Source of the DNA: Malurus cyaneus samueli
Lineage: Eukaryota > Chordata > Aves > Passeriformes > Maluridae
NCBI GenBank assembly: GCA_009741485.1
Contig: CM019214.1
Coordinates: forward strand, 56,772,894-56,836,893
DNA length: 64,000 bases
Direction of reading: 5' to 3'
The translations under genes and the position numbers were made by a program. Of this stretch, positions 25,406 to 36,492 are shown in pieces (the stretch's first letter is position 1; every line of letters starts with the position of its first letter). The notes under the pieces were generated by a model. That model did no database searches, was not told the origin of the DNA, and worked only from the letters and a program-made list of their open reading frames with translations.

Positions 25406-28400
25406 GGCACAGGAATATAAAATTAATAATACCAACATTCAACTTGCTGTTTTTACTCTATCAGAAAACGCAAAGATGGGGTAAAGAATCTGGTTTTCAT
25501 CCCAGTTACAATGGAAAGTGAAGAGCTAGTGATGTGTAGACAGAGTTTTTGAATAGTTGCAGAGGTTTTCCCAAGCCAAAAAGAACATGGTACATACCCA
25601 GCATATCCAATACCTGTCTAGAACACAGATGATGTCTATGAGTCACTATTGAAAGCTTTAATTTGAACCACACTGAATTTTACTCCAGAGTCAGCTAGCT
25701 GACTCTCTCAGAACACAGAAAACCCAGGAATGAGTCAACATGAGTGTAATTTGTACACTCAATGAACCAATGCCCTGGAGAAAAACTAGAAAAGAAACTG
25801 ACCATATGAACATACTAATTTTTTAATACTTTGTCTTCATGCTAAATCCACTATTTTGGAATTTAGGACAGTATTTAAGATACCAATATAAGCAAAGTCA
25901 GTGACCAAATTAGAATGAGAAATCTGGTGCGTCTCAAGGAGTTTTGGTTACTTTGGATAATTGATGAGAGAATTTGTAAGTCTTCTGAAGGCTAAATGGC
26001 TGCACAATCATCTCTCTCAGGAACTGAAAAAAATCCCATGTCTCTTGAAAGTAAAAGATGCAGACAACATCTCTTGTTTCGTCTGGCAGAAATATACAGA
26101 ACTTTGAATGTTTTTGTAGATATAATTGTAACTATAACATAGTATTCATAAATATTTCTACTGGTGGAATGTAAAAGAGAAAATCCATATTACTGAAAAA
26201 ATCAGACACAAGACATCTGTGACAAAACCACCTACACAGCATAAACTGTAAACCAGAGTTAAGATCTCATCTTTTATTTCCAGCCCTCAATACATCTACA
26301 TAACCTTATTTCCAACCCTTAGAGTTTTATCTCCATTATCTTCTCAAGGGTGTTGAAAGAACAACTTTATAATCTAACCTAGTACTCCTAAATCACTTAC
26401 TTAAAAATTAGCAGCTGCACTGGTTATTACATGGCTATTTTCTTCTGTGCAAGTAGGATTTTGCAGTGTTGATAATCATTGTACACCCACAAAAAGTGGG
26501 ACATTTAACCACAGCAGCCATGTAGGCATCATTTTAGTAATGACTCATGCCACTGCTCCAGTATTCTGACCTCACTGTGCCTCCCTCGGTCAAGTTTGGC
26601 GTTATGACACTGATATCTTAAACACTAACAGCCCTCTTGAGACCAATTGAGGCAGCTTGAGATGATCTCAGAATATTAAACATCCATGTCTTGAATAGCT
26701 TCTGATTCATGAGGAGGATACTTCCAGCAGTCAAGCACTCTCTGCAAAAGTGAGCTCTGAGTCTCAGAGGTGGTTAAAGAGTGAAAAAGGAGGGTAGAAG
26801 CCAGAAAAGCTTGAGACTGCTTTGTATAACACTTGGCCTAGTTAATGTTAGTGAACATGTTATGGGTCAATAGAGCAGAAACTCAACGTTCACAATGCTC
26901 TGATTCCATATTCTTCCCATGAGAATAGGATTGCTTTTTAGTTCATTGTTCAAAAAGAAAAAAAAAAAAAAAAAAAGTGCCATTCAGGGGACACTTAGTT
27001 TACTCATTTTATTGGTAGACGCAGAAAATATCTGATTTTCAACCTTTCTTTTACATAACTTGAATCCTTGACCGAAATGAAAGCTGCAATATATTTGCCC
27101 GCAGACTAATGATGAAGATATTACAATTAAAATAAAGAAGTTAAAGCCAGATAAAACCAAGAAGTCTGGGGCTTTTTTAGGCAAACAAAAAGCAAAAGAT
27201 TGAAAATATTTTGTTTCAGAACCAGATAAACAATTTTATGTATTTTATGTTAAATTGTAGAAAGATTCTTCGGTACTCTGCTTTAGAACATTCTTAACTC
27301 ATGATCTTTAAACATTCCAAGACATTAGTGCAGCCCTTTTCACTTGTTAGCCTTCTAAAACTTTAAATTATCTTATCACAATAATAAACTAAAGCTCAGT
27401 TTAAAGTGTTCTTATGGGAATGGATGCCTGAAAGGATTATTATGGGTTTGTGACCTCTTGGCCATCCATTTGAATCTAATTTGGCTAATAGCAATAAACT
27501 GTTCCAATCCAATGAATATTTAATGGAATAAATAAAATTACATGTGTACTGTTATTTTTGATAAATGATTTAAGTCTGATTCTCCTTGATTCTTGAAAAA
27601 AATTATGTTTCCATATTACCATTTATATGCAAACACATTTTAAAGATAGGTCTATTACTTTCTAATTCAGAAGAAATTAAGGCAAAGGGAGTGTGATACG
27701 CTAACGGGAGATATCTGTCTTATTTTCTTTCTACTCCATTTTATAAACAAGTTCTGCACGTGCTTTACAACTGAGTAGTAAAATTATAATAATTAACTCT
27801 TGCCTCTCCTCAAATTCTATGAGATAGCTAATAGATACATGGTCGGAAAAACCCTTGTGACAGAAAAAGAGCAAAAAAAACCACAAAAGAGACAGCTCCT
27901 TATTCTCTTTTTACACCTATTCCTCCTGCTGAAAAGTAACCTCAAATTAAACCAATCAACATGCTTAGTATGTAAGCCAGAAATAATTGGGGGTCTAGTC
28001 TTGAAGAGGTCGTCTTTTGAGGATCAGATATTCCAGGTGTTATATCTGTCCTTTCTTAACCATATTGCTGCATAGATGAGAGTAATTAGACAAGCAGTTA
28101 ATCCATCTATTTATGGCTTTGATTGTGACAATTTACAGACATCCTCAAAGAAATGCAGTAATTAATGTCCATATCCTTCCCAGTACAAAATTTTGATACC
28201 ACTGACTGAGGTAATGAAAAAAAATCACATATCTGTAAGGATTAAATGTGTACTTCTGGAACCTGGCTGATGCTCCAAAAGATATCTGTGTAACAAAACA
28301 AAGTCAATAAATGCGATTCTCAGAAATCTGAATAGATCAAAGCTTTTGAGATGTTTCAAATTAGCTGAATCCCAAGGTCACTACATGGCCCTTTTTTAGA

Positions 28401-29773
28401 ATTCTTTGTACATAAACAAAAGAGTTTTGGGGGTTAGCTCATACTGGTCACAGTGCTGCTGTACTCAGCCTTACCAACTCTTGTGTTTAAATTATAACAC
28501 ACAAAGAGTATTAGTAATTAAACAGCAATTTCATGTTAGCTACTGTAATCGTGTGCAATTTTATCCTGCACAGAAATATCTGTTAGTCAGACATTTTTCA
28601 TCCTGAGTCATTATATTTATATAGAGAGGCTGTTCTTCATATGATTAACAGTTGCTCATTTTGGAGATAAGAATTTTTTTATTATTATTACGTGGACAAT
28701 ATCACCTACTAGAGAAAAACTGCTTGTAAAATGAAAATATTTCTTTTGAAACAAAATATATAGGCCAGTAATTTTAAAAGTATTTTTAATGAAATTCTGT
28801 TATTTTCTGTTATGATAGAGTATTTTCATATACTAATATATTCAATTTTTTTTTTTTCAATTGAGGGAAATATTGGCTATACCTTTGATACACCAAACTG
28901 GGAATTCAGTTTGTCTAGTTCTTTTTAGTCAATATACCACTAAATACTTCCGCTGAAGTGCTTTTCTGACAAGAATATCCAGCTGAGAGTTCTTAGAAAG
29001 TGATTTTATTGTTGTTCTTAATCAAATATAAAACCCATCTATATTTAAAGAAAATATTTTTACTTTTTATGTATAAGGGAGAAACATATTTTCTGTTATT
29101 TGAAATTTATAGATAGTTCTTGCAGCTAGAATAATCATGCAATGACATTTAAAAATTCAAAAACCTGAATTCTTCCCTTTCACTTTTTGGTAATCTTTCC
29201 CTTTCTTTTACAACCAAGAGAAAGAAAAAATTTTTTAAAAAAAACCTTGAAACCCAGCAGTGCTTTAATACCTTTCCTTTAAAAATGTCAATTTTTTTTT
29301 ATTTTTTTATTTTACAGACAGTAATGAAAACAAAGTTGACAGATATTGACTAGAACACGTCTTCTATAGTCATCTCAAGTGAATGCTGGGGTTGATCATT
29401 CACACTGTCACAGTTCCAACATAGCTCAACATACGGTAGGACCTTGTGACACACTTGTATGACTCATAAGTCAGAGATCCGATCCGTAAAGCAGGAATCA
29501 AAGATTGCAATTGTTCTTCAAGAAGCACAGGGGACATGAGAAGATTTTTTTTTAAATTTATTTTGTTTTCCTAGGCAATTTGATTCCAACAATGTTATTC
29601 AGGAATTGCCAAAATAATAGAGCTTTAGTGTACCATTTTTTACAAACCAAAAAACAGAAAGCAAAATATTTAAAAACAGCAAAAGAAATGAAGTCTCTGT
29701 GAATAAAATGGATCGAACCCAGAAGGGTTCTAAATATATCCAAAAAACACAATTAAAACCAAACAAGGTTAGA
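25406..29773. other. Unique AT-rich sequence, no gene seen
   Basis: No recognised repeat family or exon. Contains an A19 run at 26958-26976. Confidence 0.42.
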
Positions 29774-30926
29774 TGTTGGTGCCAAAAATTTATATATTTT
29801 ATTTAATAGTGAAAGAGGCAAGAGAAGAAAGAGAAAAGAAAGAAAGAAATAGAAAAATAAGTGGGAGGGGAAGGGGTGGGGAAGGGGAGAGAGTGACAGG
29901 GGTTAGATAGAAACCTATCACCCTTCCAGGGGCCTAATGACTTCTCATTTCTCCCCTCCATCTGGTCTTCTCAGTGGTAAGGATCCCCTCTCACCACCAT
30001 GCTGGAGAGTATAGAATCCAGTGGATTAATATGGGAATGGACAGGTGGGAATGCCCGATCCCCTGAGTGTCTGGGTTTGACACGTTTGCAAAGTGGCAGT
30101 TGATCTTTCACTGCAGTGTTCGGTGCAGGGTCTGGCCCTTTATGGGGTTTTGCTGGGCCATGCACCCCCTCGCGTCCCTCATGTGGATGAGCTTTTCAGG
30201 TATGAAGGGGATCCTGCAGCTGGGATCCTCTGGATGTTCACTGCTCTGACCAGAGGCTTTCTCACTTCACACCCAAAAATTCTCCCCCCCACCCTTTGGT
30301 GTCAGATCTGTGCTGGCTTGGTAGCTGATATCCCTGGGGCTGTGGTCTCCACCCCGAAGGTGCTGAGCTTTTCTCTGTCAGAGTATCCCACCTTCATCAG
30401 AGGGCAGTGAGCAGTGTAGTTTCAGGGCCCCATTGGGTTGTGTCGGTTTTTCTGCAGCTTTTACACAGTTTTGCTATAATAGGCAAAAGTCCTTCATGAG
30501 GATGTTTACATCATAAATTACTATTTTTCCGTCTCCGATACCATTGCACCCTTGGTTATTACAGAGAACTCAATGTTTTTTCTTTTTTCTCAGTCAGAAG
30601 ATAGTTGATCACTCGTAGCCTGCACACAATTAACTTCTAACTTCCATGCAGCTGTTTAAACAGCGACATAAAACAATTTTGCTAAACTTTCTTAAACATT
30701 CTGGAACTCCTGATTTCACAGGAAGAAATTATTTAGAGTCATGAGTTTTTATTAATCAAGACTGTTTAAATCCCAAATATCAATAAATCTTTGTAAACTT
30801 CATGATTACACTTACCGAGCCTTGAAAACGGTGTTCTTCACAAATCACTAGAAGCTAAATCTCTCAGCAGAGAGAGACTGCTCCTGCTTCACTTAGGACA
30901 TGAGCCTTGGCTGCTGGTACCCAACA
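29774..30926 (-). mobile_element. Large LTR-like element with inverted ends (antisense)
   Basis: A G+C-richer block whose two ends form a short inverted repeat: 'tgttggtgcc' at 29774 and 'ggtacccaaca' ending at 30926, i.e. TG..CA ends as in LTRs. Near the left end the complement carries AATAAA (about 29799-29804), then comes a long purine tract (29813-29902), then a mixed G+C region to about 30480 and a more AT-rich region to the right end. At about 1.15 kb it is long for an avian LTR but not impossible. No target duplication was found (left ttaga, right caagt) and no gag, pol or env adjoins. The frame at 30093-30410 runs opposite to the element and has no family features. The right third is the least certain part. 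Confidence 0.45.
29813..29902 (+). repeat. Polypurine tract with G-quadruplex motif
   Basis: A nearly uninterrupted A/G stretch. Its G-rich part at 29863-29887 has five G-runs of 3 to 4 separated by one- or two-base spacers (GGG-A-GGGG-AA-GGGG-T-GGGG-AA-GGGG), which meets the usual intramolecular G-quadruplex pattern on the plus strand. It lies within the LTR-like element, near its presumed poly-A site. Confidence 0.85.
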
Positions 30927-31269
30927 CAAGTGTCTGCAGCAGGGAAAATATGGTCCAGCTGTGCTAGACCAGCTATGATTTCTCACAGTGACCTTTTAAG
31001 GTATACAATACTGACCAGTAACATACAGCATTAAAATTTCTAAAATATTTTATTTTACAAACGTGTAGTTCAAAATATATTGACTTCTGTGATATAGAAC
31101 AACTATTATTAAGGATATGACTGATACCTTAGTATCAAAAAGGACAAATGATTGAAATATCTACAGATCTCCTTCTCCTGCCGAATGGTGTTTTCTACAG
31201 CAGAAATCATTCTCCTCTAGTTTCTCTCCAGCTGAGCCCTGTCTTTCTTGAAAAGCTCTTTTTCTACAA

Positions 31270-32320
31270 AAACTTTACTTAGGTCAGGTATTGCAGAATA
31301 TTTACTCAATGATGATCACAATAGCATTGAGTGTTTATGGGTGAGAATCAGGGAGAAGGTCCAGAGGGCAGATATCATGGTTGGATTCTATTATAGAGCC
31401 CACCAGGATGAAGAGGCAGACAAAATATTCTATTAGCATCTGTTAGAAGTCGCAGTATTGCTTCTTCTAATTGAGGGACTTCAACATAACAGATATATGC
31501 TGGAAAGGCAATACAGTAGAGAGGAAATAGTGTGGAGTTTTTGGAAAATAACTTTCTGATACAGCTGGTTGGGGTCCCAACCAGGGAAGACATTCTGCTG
31601 GACCTACTGTTCACAAACAGGAGAAGGACTTGTGTTTGATGTGATGGTCCTGAGCACAGCAATCCTAAAATTATAGTTGTCAGTTCTAGAAGGAGGGGTG
31701 CCAGAAGGACTTCCTCATTCAACTTCTAGCAGGAAGGCTTTGGACTGCTTAGGAGAGTGGTTGAGAGAGTCTCTTGAGAGGCAGTCCTGAAGGGCAAAGT
31801 AGTCCAGGAAGGCTGGACATCCTTCAAGAAGCAAATATCAAAGGTGCAAGAGCAGGCCATCACATGGTGCCAAAAGATGAGCCAATGGAGAAGACCAGCC
31901 TGGGTGAACAGCGAGCTTTGGCGAGAACTCAGGGGGAAAAAGGAAAAATTATGACCGTTGGAAGAAGAGGCAGGCAGCTGAGGAGGATTCCAAGGATGTT
32001 ATGAGGTTATGGAGGGAGAAAATCAGGAGGGCCAAAGCTCAAATAAGGCTTAAGCTGGCAACTGCTATAAAAAAAAATAAAAAAATTCTACAGATTAGCT
32101 GCAAAAGGGGATCAAAGCAGAATATTCATCCTTTTTTGGGAATGTATGAAAAGACAGTGACAAGGGATGAGGAAAATTCTTTCTTTGACCCAGTCTTTAA
32201 CAGTAACACCAGCTGTTCTCCGGCTATCCAGCTCCCTGAGCAGGAAAACAGAAACATGAGGACAATGAGCTCCCATAATCCAAGGGGAAATGGTCAATGA
32301 CCTGCTGATGATTTCTGTCT
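31270..32320 (+). pseudogene. CR1 ORF2 remnant: endonuclease C-terminus to RT linker
   Basis: Translating the plus strand in shifting frames gives blocks of CR1 ORF2 in correct order: 'LWVRI' then 'VGFYYRA..DEEAD' (31335-31425, end of the endonuclease domain), 'VPTREDILLDLLFTNRR' (31570-31625), 'RRPAWVNSELW' (near 31890-31920), 'IRRAKAQIRLKLATAIKKNK' (near 32022-32085) and 'TVTRDEENSFFDPVF' (near 32150-32195, the family's VTQDMEKAEVLNDFFASVF block). Several stops and frameshifts make it a dead copy. ORF2 in CR1 encodes the endonuclease and reverse transcriptase used for target-primed insertion. Unusually, this piece has neither the RT core nor the CR1 3' end attached. It may pair with the piece at 35165-35702. 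Confidence 0.85.
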
Positions 32321-35164
32321 AATATCTTGACTTTCTTCTAATGAATTAACTCTACCTTTTCAGGCAGTAAGATATATAAAGGTGATCTTTAACCCTGAAG
32401 GTTACCTTGAAGATGACATTTGAAAACCTGAAAAATATGCAACCATTTGCTTGAAAGTTGTTAAAAAAGGATTAAAAAAATTAATATTTTAAATGGAACC
32501 TAAGCGAATTTTTTGTGCCAGTGACCAAAAATCCTGAAAGAAAAACAAATAATGTACAAGGATGTTTCTAGATGTTTCAGAAGGGTTAAGCTGTCATGTT
32601 TCTTTAAAAATAGTTAAATACTGTTATAGAAATTGGATCTAGAAGTCCAGAATCTGTCTGATCTGTACATCTGTAGTGGAAGATATTTGTCAACACAATT
32701 AGAAATTCAGGAATGAATCACAGTAAGTGGCTCACAGACAGTTTGAGCTACCAATTTCTCTCTAGAATTAAAAATTTTCATACCTAACATTAAGAACAGT
32801 TTTATCTTTTTTATATGAACACAATAGAATGTCATTGTTTAAATAATCTGTGGCATTTAGAACAGTTATCATGAACCATGAGGTTTTTACCATTAATGTG
32901 TTGCTATAAGGCAGCGCAATCAAAGCAGAAAGTCAGGTGTATTGTAAAATATTCCCACACAACTAAACTGCCATCAGAGAGGCTGTAACGATACATTTAC
33001 TAGAATACAGCAAGCACATATCATTAGTTTTCTCTTTATCAGAACAGTTCTAAAGAGCTAAAATTCATTTCAGAACAATTATGCAATTATATAAAATAAT
33101 ATGAATAAATATTTTTTTAAAATTTATTTCATTTCTGTAGATTGTTTATGAGCATTTTCATATCAACTTTATTGGTCAATTTTGCACTCTAACCCTCTGT
33201 TAGCATAGAATTAGTGTTTGTGTTCCCTCTAAGTACTCTTTCTTCTGTCATGGAAGGCATGCTGACAATCAAAACAGTTTTGTTGCCAGCTTCTATTACA
33301 TCTAAATTTCTACCAAGGTGTATTTTCAAAAGCAAAAGCTTAATTTTTTCCTTGTTGGTTTGTTTGTTTAGATTAAGTCCAGAAGTTATGGTTTTCTCCA
33401 AGACTGGCTGGAGTCTCTGGCCACACATTTCGACTGACACTTTACAGAACAAAATATAATCTGTGCAAAAATTATCTGTCTCTACACATTAAAATAAATC
33501 TGTTGCATTTCCCAGTAATATGCAACAAGAGCTGAATATCAGACAGCAGTCAGAGGAAATGGCACTTTCCAAGAAACTATACAGTTTGCACAAGTATGAG
33601 CTCTAGTTTTATATGTCAAATACCAGGACCTGGATACTGAATCAATATACCTGGCATCAGCCAACACTCAAAAAATGTTTCTTCCTGCAGTTAAATGAAA
33701 AAAATAATTTCCAGGTATTTTTCTTCTTTGAGTCTATCTATAGTCATAAGTACTTAGCTTTCTTAGTAATTTCTCCATTATTTTGCATTTTTCATATGGT
33801 TCAACTACAATAAAGGGTATGAAGTTATTATATATGTCCTCTTCAATCTCTGATAGCAAGATTAAAACAAAATGTCCTCTTGTAACTCTGCTTCAGAGTA
33901 TATAGTGAACTTTTCTGGAATCTTCCTCTGTGCTATCAGCATATTCGGTGGTTTTTTTTTTTCATTTATGTTGAAGTCAAATAAGTGACCAGGAATAATC
34001 TAATCATTAATGGTATAGTTCTAGTAAAAATTAAAAAAAAAAAAAAAGAAAGAAAATTCTTCCATATATTGCATATATATTTATACAAATTTATAATTAT
34101 GTTTGTGGACAAAATAATCTGGTTAAGACTCAAATAATTATCCTGTTTCATTTTTCTTATTTATGTATCTCTTTGATTGTACTAATTTAATTATTTCAGG
34201 TACCACAGTGCCTTTTGTATCACTCAAATTACTATAGTTCCTGTATAACTTTGGTGCATTCCTTCATTGCTATAATAATTTAGGAATAGTTATTTTAGCT
34301 CAATGATTGTTTATCCTCTTTAAGGCACATTCTGTTTTGATACTTCCAATTTTGTATGATCATGATTTCTTGTTTTTCCAAAATGTGAAGGGTTGGCTTT
34401 GTCCTCAGCTGTGCAGAACTCTGAATAGACTGCAGTTTTTAATTTCCCAAATCTTTCTATTTTAATATCATTCCTCATAAAACATTCTCCAACAGTTCAA
34501 AAATCAATCAATTCTGCATCATATTCACTTTTGTTCAGGTAATTTCCTTTGCTTAGCAAATTCTGCTTATTTTGTTATCTCAAATTTGTTTTCAGTCAGG
34601 TTCTGTTTGTCCTGTTTATAAATTTTCCTCCTATTTCTCTTTCATAAGAGGGAATTCCAATTACTCCCCCAAATTGCAAGGAGAGATCTCATCCTCAGAT
34701 GCATTACAAATTTCTCTCTGCTTTTCTTTTAATAAACTCTGTTAAAAGCACCTTTCCATCTATTTTACATGAAGCTAAGTACCTCTCATATCTTTAATAG
34801 TTATAGAGTTAGCCTCCTCTGCTTGAATTAACTGAGCACTATTAAAATCAGGTAATGCCTCAGAAATAACTGCTTTAGAAATATGACTGCCTCTAAATGT
34901 CTTTTCTGCTGCCACCCATTTGTTACGCATTTCAAGTGAACTTTAAATCCTCCACATTTCTGAATACTTTCAAGTCTAGTGAAAATTTTCAAGATACCAG
35001 TCTTCTTTTCCAGTTCTTATTTCATCTTTCTTTTGATGCTGTGCATTCTCTATAATCAATGAAAAAAGAAGTGGCCAAATGTGGTAGGATACCTTGGCAC
35101 TTACCAGATTTCCAGCTGATCAGCACTGAAGAATGGGCTGGTGCATCTTATAAAACTCAGTGGC
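32321..35164. other. AT-rich sequence between two CR1 pieces
   Basis: About 2.85 kb with no family recognised. It holds overlapping short frames on opposite strands at 33189-33459 and an A15 run at 34033-34047. It separates two plus-strand CR1 pieces that are consecutive in ORF2 order, so it could be an inserted segment, but I see no terminal repeats or duplicated target marking one. Confidence 0.4.
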
Positions 35165-35702
35165 AATTAATTAAAGATGGCACCCATTAAAATAGGAGTG
35201 GAAAGGCAGAGCTTTGGAAGTAGCACTCTGATAGCCTCACCTCTGTGCCTGGGAGCAGATGGTGGGACAAGTTATGTTGGAGACTGTGCTGAGGCAGAGG
35301 GATGTGATTTGAGACAGCCAGTGTGTCACCAAGGGTGGATCCTGCATGACCAACCCCGTGGCCTTTTATGATGAATTGACCACACCAGTGGAAAAGGCTT
35401 TGGAGGGACCTAATTGCAGCTTTTCAGTAATTAAAGGGAGCTTATAAAGGAGATGGCAACAAACTTTTCAGCATGTCCTCTCACACTAGAACAAGGGGTA
35501 ATGGCTTTAAATTAGAGAAAACATAAGACCTTTTTTGCGAGGGTTGTGAAACACTGGAACAGGTTGTCCAAAGACATTAGGGGTGTCCTGTTCCTGGAAA
35601 CATGTAAGATCAATGTGGATGGGGTTTTGAGGAACCTGATCTAGTTGAATATGTCCCTGCTCATCACCGAAACTTTTTAAAGGTTGCTTCTAACCCAACT
35701 AC
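35165..35702 (+). mobile_element. CR1 LINE with internal deletion: RT start joined to 3' end
   Basis: The left part (35165-35395) matches the start of the CR1 reverse-transcriptase domain. 'agcctcacctctgtgcctgg' corresponds to the family's SLTSVPG block, 'gagacagccag..caccaaggg..atcctgc' to DSQHGFTKGKSC, and 'gtggccttttatgatg' to VAFYDG. From about 35397 the sequence jumps to the C-terminus and 3' UTR: 'ggagggacctaattgcagc', 'aggggtaatggctttaaa', 'gtgaaacactggaacaggtt', 'ctgatctagttgaa..atgtccctgctcat', ending 'aaaggttgcttctaacccaa'. The RT catalytic core between them is absent. The octamer tail is also missing or lost. Confidence 0.88.
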
Positions 35703-35906
35703 AAAAAGACAAAATATTCTTCCATGGCATGTTAGTTTAGGCATGTTGTTGAATAACTACTTCACCATGATTTTAGGTATTGGCCACATGGAGGTAATTC
35801 AGCCTATCTAATGTAAAACTCTGTATTGAATCAAAGCAGAAACTCCTTTAAAGACAAGCAGAAAGCCATATAGTCCATGCTAATAAGGAGGCTGCTTTTT
35901 TCCATT

Positions 35907-36492
35907 TGATATTTTTGCTGATTTTGGCTGGCATAGAATTTTTTTTTTTCATAGTAGTTGCTAGGGGGCTGTGTTTTGAATTTGTGCTGAAAACACTCTT
36001 GATAATAGAGAATTTTTTTTCATTGTGGAGCAGGGCTTACATAGAGCTGAGGCCTTTTCTGCTTCTCTTGTACCACCCCACCAGAGAAGGAGGAGGAATG
36101 GCACAAGAAGTGTGGAGAAGGCACAGATGGCACAGCTGACCTCAACTGACCACAGGGATATTCCACAGCAAATGGCATCATGCTCAGCATATAAAGATGA
36201 GGAAACACAAGAGAGGAAAGTTCAGAGTGATGATGTTTGTCATCCCAAGTAACCACGACAGGTGATAGAGCACTGCTCTCCTGGAGATGGCTGAACACCT
36301 GCCTGCCCATGAGAAGCAGTGAGTTAATTTATTGTTTAGCTTTGCTTGAGCACACAGCTTGTATTTTACTTATTAAGCTGCCTTTATCTGAACCCAAGGT
36401 TTTTTTCACTTTTATTCCTATGATTCTCTCCCCAGTCCTGCTCATATGTGATTGTGTGGGGCTGAGCTGCCAGCTGAGGTTAAACCATGACA
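35907..36492 (+). mobile_element. Avian ERVL-type solo LTR (sense), about 590 bp
   Basis: Strong by-eye match to a very common avian LTR. It has 'ttttggctggcatagaa' near the start, 'catagtagttgctagggggc', 'tgtgctgaaaacactcttgataata', 'gcttacatagagctgaggccttttctgc', 'ccccaccagagaaggagg', 'gggatattcca', a 'catgctcagcatataaag' TATA-like promoter near 36180-36197, 'cctggagatggctgaacacctgcctgcccatg' in pieces, and the 3' end 'gaggttaaaccatgaca'. The first base is uncertain among TG positions 35907, 35916 and 35919, and none gives a clear target duplication. No internal proviral sequence follows, so it is a solo LTR. It is the only LTR here on the plus strand. Confidence 0.85.

Noticed and set aside
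31375..31722. 115-codon minus-strand frame
   Set aside because: Antisense shadow of the plus-strand CR1 ORF2 remnant.
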